Assembly: GCA_040879165.1 (NCBI GenBank)
Contig: JBBDKV010000019.1
Span: forward strand, 1 to 21,786
Origin: JBBDKV01 sp040879165
GTDB taxonomy: Bacteria > Patescibacteriota > Microgenomatia > UBA1400 > PJMF01
Direction of reading: 5' to 3'
DNA length: 21,786 bases
Program-made: the position numbers and the translations under genes
Notes under the pieces: generated by a model
Databases searched by the model: none
What the model saw: only the letters and a program-made list of their open reading frames with translations
Told to the model about the DNA's origin: nothing
Part shown: one piece after another, positions 14,304 through 21,025 of the stretch
Numbering within the stretch: the first letter of the stretch is position 1
Layout of the letters: every line of letters begins with the position of its first letter

Positions 14304-15386
14304 ATGGCTCAGACAAACCAAGGATTTAACCTAACCAAAGCGACAAAAACTGGTCGAGGTGTGGTGAAATGGGGCACCATCGCGATAGTGGTGTTGATTG
14401 TCGGTCGGTTTGCCGTTGAAGGTGCAATTACTTTCTACCGAATGCTAAACCCTCCGCCACCTCCGCCACCAACCCAAGGTTTCGGACAATTACCTCCCTT
14501 AGATTTTCCTGAACAAGATCAGAGTGAGGAGCCAATCTCCATAACACAAGAATTTCCCTTTACGACCTTTCCCTATTTTGGTGATCGAGCGGAAGTATTT
14601 TTCATTCCTGACAAGACACCGAGCCTCCTTGATACCGACCGGGCAAATGAGCTCGCTAGTTCATTTGGCTTCCGGGAAGACGGTGAGCCACTTGGCGCAC
14701 AACAATATCGGTGGAGCAAAACGCAGCCGATTACCAGCACATTAGAGATGAATATTTTGACATATAATTTGAACTTCACAACCGACTACTTGACTCGTCC
14801 CGAACTAATTCTCAATCAAAATGTACCAACCACTTTTGATTCAGTGCAGCGGGTGAAGACGTTTCTTGGTCGAGGCGGTTTACTACCTTCTGACATGGCA
14901 ACAGCGTCTGGACAAGTACGGTACCTCCGCTCTGTTGGAGGCGAACTTCGTCCTGCAGTAGCAGCGGCAGAAGCAGACTTTGTTGAAGTCAATATATTTA
15001 GAACTCCTCTACACAACAACTTCCCTTTTTACACAGTCGATGGGAAAACCGGCCCAGTTTCTGCAATTATTAGCGGCAACAGTATGACAGAGGGAGTGGT
15101 TGATTTAGCCCGAAATTATTTCGCTATACATTACGAACTACCACACACCTACTACTTGAGGTCTACCGAGAGTGCTTGGCAAATGCTATCTGCTGGCGAA
15201 GGGTACATTGCTAACCCAGGAACCTCGGAAACTGCCATTGTCAGAAGCGTTCAACTTGGATATTACGATAGCTTCGAGTATCAGGAATACATGCAGCCAG
15301 TATATATTTTTACTGGAGACGGAGGCTTTACTGCGTATGTCCCAGCATTGACTCCCGAATCCTATCAAAAAACCGAAACGCCGTAG
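14304..15386 (+). CDS. Membrane-anchored protein with poly-Pro linker and large exodomain, unknown
   Basis: 360 residues. A basic N-terminus (TKATKTGRG) precedes a single membrane helix (about 24-44), then seven prolines in a row (50-56), then a soluble region of about 290 residues expected outside the cell. There is no cysteine lipobox and no catalytic motif that I recognise. The end of the exodomain (MQPVYIFTGDGGFTAYVPAL) vaguely recalls YycH/YycI-type regulatory domains, which are folded repeats in signal-regulating proteins, but this is only a resemblance. The poly-Pro linker would hold the domain away from the membrane. It has its own promoter and a terminator-like structure after it, so it is probably transcribed alone. 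Confidence 0.8.
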   Translation: MAQTNQGFNLTKATKTGRGVVKWGTIAIVVLIVGRFAVEGAITFYRMLNPPPPPPPTQGFGQLPPLDFPEQDQSEEPISITQEFPFTTFPYFGDRAEVFFIPDKTPSLLDTDRANELASSFGFREDGEPLGAQQYRWSKTQPITSTLEMNILTYNLNFTTDYLTRPELILNQNVPTTFDSVQRVKTFLGRGGLLPSDMATASGQVRYLRSVGGELRPAVAAAEADFVEVNIFRTPLHNNFPFYTVDGKTGPVSAIISGNSMTEGVVDLARNYFAIHYELPHTYYLRSTESAWQMLSAGEGYIANPGTSETAIVRSVQLGYYDSFEYQEYMQPVYIFTGDGGFTAYVPALTPESYQKTETP

Positions 15387-15389
15387 ACG

Positions 15390-15436
15390 CGCTTGATTGC
15401 TGACGGTATTTAGTGGTACCAGACCAAGCGGTTTTT
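15390..15436 (+). terminator. Possible intrinsic terminator
   Basis: CGCTTG (15390-15395) pairs with CAAGCG (15425-15430), and an inner GGTA/TACC pair lies within the loop. GTTTTT follows directly. The loop is long, so this is tentative, but it lies just after one gene's stop and just before the next gene's -10 box. TGGTACCA inside (15414-15421) is a perfect palindrome. Confidence 0.35.
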
Positions 15437-15440
15437 ACGG

Positions 15441-15452
15441 TATAGTACTACC
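15441..15452 (+). promoter_or_regulatory. -10 element, leaderless start at 15453
   Basis: TATAGT (15441-15446) is followed by 6 bases and the ATG at 15453. No clear -35 box is seen. Confidence 0.4.
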
Positions 15453-16283
15453 ATGTGCCCAACAACCACCACATCGCAACTCGATCAGAAATTTCTCGAA
15501 AAAAAACTCATTCAAGCAGAAAACAGTATTCGCTCAACAACAGGAAAGAATGCTGGAGCAGTGCTGGCCTTTCGCTCTACCCTTCTTCAAGACAGTGATC
15601 TCAACTCAGATCAACCCACTACACAAGCAAACCAACTGCAACCAGCGGTGCCATTAAGTAGCGAAGAACGACATAGTTTGCTGGAAAAACTAAGTGCCGT
15701 TTCTCAACTGCCCACTATTGCTTTGCAAAAAGATGAAGAACTGTATCTAGAACAGCAGCTGGGAGAGTTATTGGGTTTTGAAGTGACAAGCGAATTAGAA
15801 AGTCACCGCATTCCATTTGTCACCGGTATCGCTCGTGCCAACTCACACATCAAGATGACCCCCACAGACACCCTCTCTCAACATCAGGTACTACCAGAGT
15901 CCAACATCACAGATAGGCGCTCTCATTTTGGCTGGCAGTTTAACAGGGATCACCAATCTGCCCAAGCTGCTGAAAAATACAGCGTTGCAGTGCCACTACT
16001 GATTGCCACAGCCAACGTCACCACAGCAAGCAGTGTCTCCGAATTACTACAATGGTATAGACAACAAAAAATCTTGATTATTAACGCGCGCGATCAAGTG
16101 GCAGCTGTTTGTACCGTTGTTGACACCTTTATTGATTCTAGTGGTAAATATCAGTATGGAACCAGTCCAGAGGTAAGCAGAGAGTGCTTGCTTTGGTCAT
16201 TGGGTAATAGAGGTAGGATTGTTGCTTTTTTTGTCAATGATCGCTCAAACTCAATTGATCCGGGAATATACAGCCTTGTATAA
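15453..16283 (+). CDS. Unknown soluble protein, 276 residues
   Basis: No signal peptide or membrane helix is present. The first 75 residues are helical and Gln/Ser/Thr-rich; residues 75-110 form charged helices (LSSEERHSLLEKL, DEELYLEQQLGELLG); from about 115 there is a mixed alpha/beta domain ending in GRIVAFFVNDRSNSIDPGIYSLV. The segment from about 205 (QQKILIINARDQVAAVCTVV, then YGTSPEVSRECL) looks a little like double-psi beta-barrel domains of the RlpA kind, in which a strand is followed by a short Asp-Ser turn and a helix, but the key motifs are not clear. I do not recognise the family. The stop codon lies inside the -10 box of the next gene. Confidence 0.7.
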   Translation: MCPTTTTSQLDQKFLEKKLIQAENSIRSTTGKNAGAVLAFRSTLLQDSDLNSDQPTTQANQLQPAVPLSSEERHSLLEKLSAVSQLPTIALQKDEELYLEQQLGELLGFEVTSELESHRIPFVTGIARANSHIKMTPTDTLSQHQVLPESNITDRRSHFGWQFNRDHQSAQAAEKYSVAVPLLIATANVTTASSVSELLQWYRQQKILIINARDQVAAVCTVVDTFIDSSGKYQYGTSPEVSRECLLWSLGNRGRIVAFFVNDRSNSIDPGIYSLV

Positions 16284-16291
16284 TACAAAAG
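16255..16291 (+). promoter_or_regulatory. Promoter overlapping the end of the upstream gene, leaderless
   Basis: TTGATC (16255-16260), 18 bases, then a perfect TATAAT (16279-16284), 7 bases before the ATG at 16292. The TAA inside the hexamer (16281-16283) is the stop codon of the upstream gene. Confidence 0.55.
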
Positions 16292-16570
16292 ATGCATTTG
16301 AAAAAACAACTACTGGCTGCTTTTGAACGATTTTGTACACAACAACAACTTGCTGTGTCGGAATCTGAGCGAGCAGCACTCAAAAAATTATGCATCACCC
16401 AAGCACTCGATAGCATCCTCACTAAGCATCCAGCAGAAGGCTTTCAAAAAAGCCTTAGTCTTCAGGACATCGAAACCATCACTCAACAACTGTGGAATAG
16501 TGATGTAGAGAATGAAGTTACACAACTCTGGGAACGAACACTGCTGTCAAGTAAAAATCAAGCATCGTAA
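16292..16570 (+). CDS. Small helical protein upstream of ybeY, unknown
   Basis: 92 residues, almost entirely predicted helix, with two Cys (about 15 and 34) and a SLSLQDIETITQQLW stretch. There is no membrane segment or motif that I recognise. The start is supported by a consensus -10 box 7 bases upstream; the stop is 4 bases before the ybeY ATG, so the two genes are probably cotranscribed and coupled. This neighbour relation is the only hint at a role (ribosome or rRNA processing), and it is weak. Confidence 0.65.
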   Translation: MHLKKQLLAAFERFCTQQQLAVSESERAALKKLCITQALDSILTKHPAEGFQKSLSLQDIETITQQLWNSDVENEVTQLWERTLLSSKNQAS

Positions 16571-16574
16571 CACT

Positions 16575-16964
16575 ATGATTCAAGTTAACTTATCAATTGG
16601 CTCACGCTATCCTGTCGACAGAAAGATGATCCGTCAGAAGATTGCCGATGTGTTAGCCGAACGGCGCATCGATCACGCACAAGTTGATGTTTCTATCGTG
16701 GGTGTGCGTAAAATCAAGGAGCTGAACGAGTCACAACTCAAACATGAAGGCAAAACTGATGTCTTATCCTTTCCACAACACGAAAAGCATCAACTATATG
16801 ATTTTCCGTTACCAGAAGGCATTCCTCCTCATTTAGGAGATATTGTTATTAGTTTTCCTGAAGCGGTTCAAACAGCCCGAAAATACGGCAAGCGAGTCGA
16901 TCAACAAATTGGTTTTTTTCTCGAGCACGCCTTGCTTCACTTGCTCGGATACCATCATGATTGA
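16575..16964 (+). CDS. ybeY: Endoribonuclease / rRNA maturation factor YbeY
   Basis: 129 residues from ATG 16575 (an ATG at 16512 in the same frame lies deep in the upstream gene and adds an unrelated N-terminus). The family core is KTDVLSFP (about 60-67), LGDIVISFPEA (about 88-98) and the metal site HALLHLLGYHH (118-128), which keeps the His-x3-His-x5-His spacing with His118, His122 and His128. Classical members read GYDH there; here the Asp is His. YbeY is a zinc-dependent enzyme of 16S rRNA 3' end maturation and ribosome quality control. The protein stops one residue after the third His, while typical family members continue about 15-25 residues. Confidence 0.93.
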   Translation: MIQVNLSIGSRYPVDRKMIRQKIADVLAERRIDHAQVDVSIVGVRKIKELNESQLKHEGKTDVLSFPQHEKHQLYDFPLPEGIPPHLGDIVISFPEAVQTARKYGKRVDQQIGFFLEHALLHLLGYHHD

Positions 16965-17000
16965 TCGCATTCGACTGGCACTCCCCGCTGCTGCTCAAAA

Positions 17001-17006
17001 TATGAT
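17001..17006 (+). promoter_or_regulatory. Possible -10 element of dnaX
   Basis: TATGAT lies 11 bases before the dnaX ATG, which would give a leader of only about 4-5 bases. No -35 match is visible and no Shine-Dalgarno sequence is present. Confidence 0.3.
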
Positions 17007-17017
17007 ACCTTAGATAT

Positions 17018-18745
17018 ATGAACTGGAATCAAGTCTATAGACCAACTCAAATTAGTGATCTACACCTCAAGGTGGTACGTGAGTACTGTCAAAAGTTGCT
17101 AACCAGTGATTCATTTCCACAAGCATTTTTATTTGCTGGCCCAAAAGGTACTGGCAAGACTTCCACCGCTCGCATCCTTGGAGCAGTCTTAAATAATCCA
17201 AGTAATGCAACCAGTGTTCAAGCATTACTATTTGATCAAAAAAAACCAGCACAACCGCTCCAGGAGCCTGACACTTCACTACCGCTCACTCAAGCCATTC
17301 TCCAGGGGCAATCCTACCTGGTGCAAGAACAAGATGCCGCTAGTAATCGAGGTATTGACGACATTAGAGCGTTAAAACAATCTGTCTACACTCCCCCAGC
17401 AAGTGGTTTAGTCAGTGTCTATATTTTAGACGAAGTGCACATGCTCACCACCGAAGCATTTAATGCATTACTAAAGATGCTTGAGGAACCACCTCCACAT
17501 GCTGTTTTTGTGCTCGCAACAACTGAACTTCACAAAATCCCAGCCACAGTGGTCTCCCGATGCCAAGTCATTCACTTCTACCGAGCCAGCGTTGCCGAAA
17601 TTTCTGCTGCGCTTAACGCCATCATCAAAAAAGAAAAACTTTCGATTGATCCAGAAGTTGTAGCGTATATAGCTCAACAGGCAGATGGCAGTTTTAGAGA
17701 CAGCATTAAATTATTGCAGATGGTAACCGCTCAGGGATTAACAGATATTTCAAAAATTGACGCATACCTTGGTACAACTAATCATGAGGCAGTCGAAGCG
17801 CTGGTCGCCACTATTTTACAGAAGGACGCTGCGGCCGTAGTAGCTGTGTTTGAATCGCTGCGACAAAATTCTACCAACGAAGTCGCTTTTCACAAATCAG
17901 TACTCGAATATCTGCACGGACAGCTTGTTCAACATTACCAAGCCCAGGCAAAATCACCGCAAGTACCCCAGGCTGCAGCTCAATACCTACTCCAGCATCT
18001 GAGTAGTGCGGCGCTGACTCAGGCAAGTCCAATACCTTTTCTACGACTCGAAATCGCCATTCTCGAACTGATACAAAAAGCCCAACAAAAACCGAGTCAC
18101 AGTTCAACCTCAACCAACAGCGCTCAAGCTAAAAACGCTCAAACCAGCAGCACTCAAACCAAAAAAACTGCAACTACATCATCAACCAAAAAAACTAAGA
18201 GCACTCTAACGACCGCCAACAACATTCAAGCAGATGTCCCTCTGGACGTTGCCGTAACTGCATCCAGCGATATATCTGCGAATGCGTCAGAAGTAGCATC
18301 AGTCGAATCAACAATACTCGATCAACACTCTGGGTCCTCTGAGAAATCAAAAACACTTGAGATGTCTCCAGCAACAATGCAAACCACTCCTTCACTGAAG
18401 AAATCTGCCAAGACAGCAATCCTGGATCCTACCAAACTCTGTCAAGATTGGTCGCAATTTGTGCACAAAATTGCATTGAATAATTTTAGCCTTGGAACAT
18501 TACTTAAATCAGCCCAACCACAGCCTGGGGAGGAAGGTGAATTAATTCTCGAGGTGTACTACAGTTTTCATCAAGAACAGTTGAAACAGCCAAAATTCCA
18601 ACAGCTATTGAACGAACACATCATGGCAGACTATGGTGGTTCATTAATTATCCGCTGCCAAATTGTTAAGCAGCCAGATACAACTGAGTTGATAGAACCA
18701 GTTGAACCTGCTCTAGAAAAACTAGCCGTTGAAGCATTAATGTAG
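17018..18745 (+). CDS. dnaX: DNA polymerase III clamp-loader subunit tau/gamma, without zinc cysteines
   Basis: 575 residues. The AAA+ ATPase loads the sliding clamp at the replication fork. Visible are VYRP near the start (6-9), Walker A GPKGTGKTS (41-49), AASNRGIDDIR (107-117), Walker B LDEVHM (137-142), LLKMLEEPP, and the SRC sensor motif (180-182). Domain III follows to about residue 365. A low-complexity linker rich in Thr/Ser/Lys/Ala runs from about 362 to 470, and a C-terminal tau-like domain ends the protein. The usual four zinc-binding Cys between Walker A and Walker B are all absent (residues 50-135 hold no Cys). Two runs of seven A lie in the linker (18161-18167 and 18188-18194). 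The order dnaX-ybaB is conserved in bacteria. Confidence 0.95.
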   Translation: MNWNQVYRPTQISDLHLKVVREYCQKLLTSDSFPQAFLFAGPKGTGKTSTARILGAVLNNPSNATSVQALLFDQKKPAQPLQEPDTSLPLTQAILQGQSYLVQEQDAASNRGIDDIRALKQSVYTPPASGLVSVYILDEVHMLTTEAFNALLKMLEEPPPHAVFVLATTELHKIPATVVSRCQVIHFYRASVAEISAALNAIIKKEKLSIDPEVVAYIAQQADGSFRDSIKLLQMVTAQGLTDISKIDAYLGTTNHEAVEALVATILQKDAAAVVAVFESLRQNSTNEVAFHKSVLEYLHGQLVQHYQAQAKSPQVPQAAAQYLLQHLSSAALTQASPIPFLRLEIAILELIQKAQQKPSHSSTSTNSAQAKNAQTSSTQTKKTATTSSTKKTKSTLTTANNIQADVPLDVAVTASSDISANASEVASVESTILDQHSGSSEKSKTLEMSPATMQTTPSLKKSAKTAILDPTKLCQDWSQFVHKIALNNFSLGTLLKSAQPQPGEEGELILEVYYSFHQEQLKQPKFQQLLNEHIMADYGGSLIIRCQIVKQPDTTELIEPVEPALEKLAVEALM

Positions 18746-18786
18746 TACAATTGCACTATTCGTACTAGACAAGTCATAGTATAGTA

Positions 18787-18796
18787 GAGAGGAATT
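18787..18796 (+). promoter_or_regulatory. Ribosome binding site of ybaB
   Basis: GAGAGGA at 18787-18793 lies 3 bases before the ATG at 18797. TATAGT (18780-18785) just upstream might be a -10 box, but it would leave a leader too short to include the ribosome binding site fully. Confidence 0.4.
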
Positions 18797-19096
18797 ATGG
18801 CAAATCCATTCAAAGCCCTTGGAGACATTAATAAGCTGAGACAACAAGCTAAACAAATGCAAGACGATCTTTCCAAAGAATCAATTCGCATTGAAAAAGG
18901 CGATATTGTCGTAGAGATTTCCGGTGATCAAAAAATTCAACATTTTTCAGTTCAAGGAATCACCAGCGATGAGGCTGTTGACGCTCTCAATGAAGCCATT
19001 AAAAAATCTCAGGAACTGGCTGCAAAGAAACTGCAAAGCATGAGTGGTGGTCTCGGAGGCATGCTTGGCGGCGGTGGCGGTGGCGGAGCAAACTAA
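18797..19096 (+). CDS. ybaB: YbaB/EbfC family nucleoid-associated protein
   Basis: 99 residues, the family length. The N-terminal helix (KALGDINKLRQQAKQMQDDL) begins the dimer-forming helical pair, followed by IVVEISGDQKIQHFSVQG beta strands and a C-terminal helix (DALNEAIKKSQELAAKKLQ). The last 17 residues are a Gly-rich tail with seven Gly in a row, commonly seen in the family. It binds DNA as a dimer and affects nucleoid structure and expression. Its place after dnaX supports the call; recR, the usual third gene, is not next. Confidence 0.93.
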   Translation: MANPFKALGDINKLRQQAKQMQDDLSKESIRIEKGDIVVEISGDQKIQHFSVQGITSDEAVDALNEAIKKSQELAAKKLQSMSGGLGGMLGGGGGGGAN

Positions 19097-19104
19097 GCGA
19101 AGCA

Positions 19105-19116
19105 AACAATTCAGCC
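19105..19116 (+). promoter_or_regulatory. Weak -10-like element before rdgB
   Basis: AACAAT (19105-19110) lies 6 bases before the ATG at 19117. It matches four of six consensus bases and has no -35 partner; it is listed because the spacing equals that of stronger examples in this window. Confidence 0.25.
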
Positions 19117-19701
19117 ATGCAACTATTACTCGCAACGGGCAATCCTGGCAAGAAACTTGAGCTGTCCGAACTTTTGGTCAACTCCGGTTTTGAAATTTTG
19201 AGTCTTGATGACCTGAGCCCAGAACTCCCACAAGAAACAGCAGAAACAGGAAGCACTTTTGCTGAGAATGCACTCCTGAAAGCTACAGCAGCGGCAGAGC
19301 ACGCCAACATGCGTACCATCGCTGATGACTCTGGTTTAGAAGTTCTAGCACTCAATAATTTTCCGGGAATCAATAGTGCGCGGTGGTCACCAGGTAGCGA
19401 TGCTGATCGATGTGCAGCATTGCTGGAAAAGCTTGGCGCTCAAGAAGATAGACGAGCACAATTTGTGTGTGTTATCTGTATCTATGATCCTCAAACAAAA
19501 GAGTCTACTACATTCACCGGAACGCTACAGGGAACTATCAGCACTAAACCAGCTGGCACCAATGGCTTCGGCTACGATCCCATTTTTGTCCCTGAAGGAG
19601 AGAGTAAGACACTTGCTCAATTGCCAACAGCGTACAAACAACAGTCTTCGCACAGAGCAAAAGCAATACGAAAACTAATCACATTTTTATCGAAATTATG
19701 A
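19117..19701 (+). CDS. rdgB: dITP/XTP pyrophosphatase (RdgB/HAM1 family)
   Basis: 194 residues, the usual family length. It hydrolyses non-canonical purine nucleoside triphosphates (dITP, XTP) to monophosphates and so keeps them out of DNA and RNA. The motifs are all present: ATGNPGKKLE (6-15), TFAENALLKA near residue 48, ADDSGLEV near 69 with the metal-binding acidic residues, PGINSARW near 84, GFGYDPIFVP near 149, and SHRAKAIRKL near 178 for base recognition. The start lies 20 bases after the ybaB stop. No Shine-Dalgarno sequence is present. Confidence 0.95.
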   Translation: MQLLLATGNPGKKLELSELLVNSGFEILSLDDLSPELPQETAETGSTFAENALLKATAAAEHANMRTIADDSGLEVLALNNFPGINSARWSPGSDADRCAALLEKLGAQEDRRAQFVCVICIYDPQTKESTTFTGTLQGTISTKPAGTNGFGYDPIFVPEGESKTLAQLPTAYKQQSSHRAKAIRKLITFLSKL

Positions 19702-19707
19702 TACACT
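19702..19707 (+). promoter_or_regulatory. Weak -10-like element before the aminopeptidase gene
   Basis: TACACT lies 9 bases before the ATG at 19717 and would give a leader of about 2 bases. TATGAT just upstream repeats the TATGATAC seen before dnaX. No -35 match. Confidence 0.25.
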
Positions 19708-19716
19708 GTTCGCTTA

Positions 19717-20928
19717 ATGACGACTTCTAGCTATCATCCACCTAAAGAAATCCTTAATAAATACGCAGCACTCTTGGTCAATTTTGCGCTCGGAGAACCA
19801 GAGGGCATCAAGCCTGGCGAAGTGATTCAATGCGTCGTTCCTGATAGCGCCAAACCGCTTGCCCTTGAGCTGCAAACTGAAATTCTCAAAGCTGGTGGCC
19901 ACCCACTGATGAAGATTGTTCCCACTGGTTTTGAAAAAGATTTTTATACCCACGCTGATCATGATCAATTGACTTTTTTCCCACGTGATTACTACCGTTC
20001 GAGAATAAAGCTCATCGATCACACTATCAGTATTATTGCTGATAACGATCCATTAGAGCTGAAAGACATTCCGCCCAGCAAAATTGTTGCCTCTCGAGAT
20101 TCTCGAAAACCATACAAAGATTGGATAATCAAAAAAGAATTAGCAAATAAACTAACTTGGACCATTGCCCTCTGGGGAGTTCAAGCAAAAGCTGACCTGG
20201 TTGGGCTGTCCTATGAGGATTACTGGAATCAAATTATACAAGCGTGTTTTCTTGATACAGAGGATCCTATCTCAGAGTGGCGAAAAATCAAATCGTTTCA
20301 GGAATCAGTGCGCGCTCAACTCAATGAGCTTAAGATTATTGAACTTGATATACAAGGAGAAGACGTTAACTTACAAGTGCGTATCGGCGCCGATCGTGTT
20401 TGGATGGGTGGAGCTGATCGCAACATTCCAAGCTTTGAACTCTTTACCTCTCCTGATTGGAGGGAAACAAACGGATGGATTACGTTTAATCAACCACTCT
20501 ACCGATATGGCAATCGTATCGAAGGCGTTCGATTAGAGTTCAAAAAAGGCCTCATTACATCTGCTACGGCAAGAGAAGGAGAAGCGATGCTTCAGGCTAT
20601 GATCAAGAGCAAAAATGCAAACAAGCTTGGTGAGTTTTCCTTGACGGACAGTCGCTTATCCAGAATTACCCACCCAATGGCTGAAACACTCTATGATGAA
20701 AACATTGGCGGACCATTTGGCAATATGCATCTGGCAATAGGCAGTGCGTACAAAGATTGCTATCGTGGAGATATCAACTCAATGACGACAAAAGACTGGA
20801 ACAAACGTGGTTTTAACGACTCTGCTGAGCACACTGACATCGTTTCTACCACAGATCGAACGGTCACTGCCACTTTAGCAGATGGAAGTTCTAAAATTAT
20901 TTATACTGGCGGCAAATTTACGCTCTAA
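19717..20928 (+). CDS. M29 family metallo-aminopeptidase (AmpS/AmpT type)
   Basis: 403 residues, the family length. M29 enzymes remove N-terminal residues from peptides in the cytoplasm with two metal ions. The metal ligands can be placed from the sequence: Glu in NIPSFELFTSPDW, Glu in KLGEFSLTDS, His in GNMHLAIGSAY (after MAETLYDENIGG), and His and Asp in NDSAEHTDIV. The N-terminal half (LLVNFALGEPEGIKPGEVIQ) is the typical alpha/beta domain. All key residues are present, so the enzyme should be active. It starts 15 bases after rdgB and is probably transcribed with it. Confidence 0.93.
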   Translation: MTTSSYHPPKEILNKYAALLVNFALGEPEGIKPGEVIQCVVPDSAKPLALELQTEILKAGGHPLMKIVPTGFEKDFYTHADHDQLTFFPRDYYRSRIKLIDHTISIIADNDPLELKDIPPSKIVASRDSRKPYKDWIIKKELANKLTWTIALWGVQAKADLVGLSYEDYWNQIIQACFLDTEDPISEWRKIKSFQESVRAQLNELKIIELDIQGEDVNLQVRIGADRVWMGGADRNIPSFELFTSPDWRETNGWITFNQPLYRYGNRIEGVRLEFKKGLITSATAREGEAMLQAMIKSKNANKLGEFSLTDSRLSRITHPMAETLYDENIGGPFGNMHLAIGSAYKDCYRGDINSMTTKDWNKRGFNDSAEHTDIVSTTDRTVTATLADGSSKIIYTGGKFTL

Positions 20929-21025
20929 TTGCACTGATGAATTCTTGCCGTTTCAGACCTTTTTTTCATGACAGATCTGTATTAGTATTAGTGAAGAACA
21001 ACGCAGTTATTGTGTCGATCGTGCT
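20929..21025. other. Intergenic gap before the phosphorylase gene, with palindrome
   Basis: This 97-base gap, the longest in the window, has a T7 run (20960-20966), a perfect 10-base palindrome ACAGATCTGT (20971-20980), and a TAGTAT (20983-20988) that might be a -10 box with a leader of about 30 bases. No -35 consensus or Shine-Dalgarno sequence is visible. The palindrome just upstream of the possible -10 could be an operator site, but a single site is weak evidence. Confidence 0.3.

Noticed and set aside
14248..14316. Longer trmD with 23 extra N-terminal residues from an ATG at 14316.
   Set aside because: The extra part resembles no TrmD N-terminus, overlaps the -10 element and runs into the divergent gene; MQIALFTLFP at 14247 fits the family start.
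16512..16574. Longer ybeY from the ATG at 16512.
   Set aside because: The added residues are the upstream gene read in another frame; MIQVNLSIG at 16575 matches the usual YbeY start.
17100..18745. Possible CRISPR or tandem DNA repeats in the dnaX linker.
   Set aside because: The repeats are short Thr/Ser/Lys codon repeats in frame (for example two copies of ACCAAAAAAACT); they reflect a low-complexity linker, not an array.
18999..19373. Open frame of 124 codons antisense to ybaB and rdgB.
   Set aside because: Both sense genes have complete motifs; the antisense product has unnatural Ser/Ala-rich composition and no start signal.
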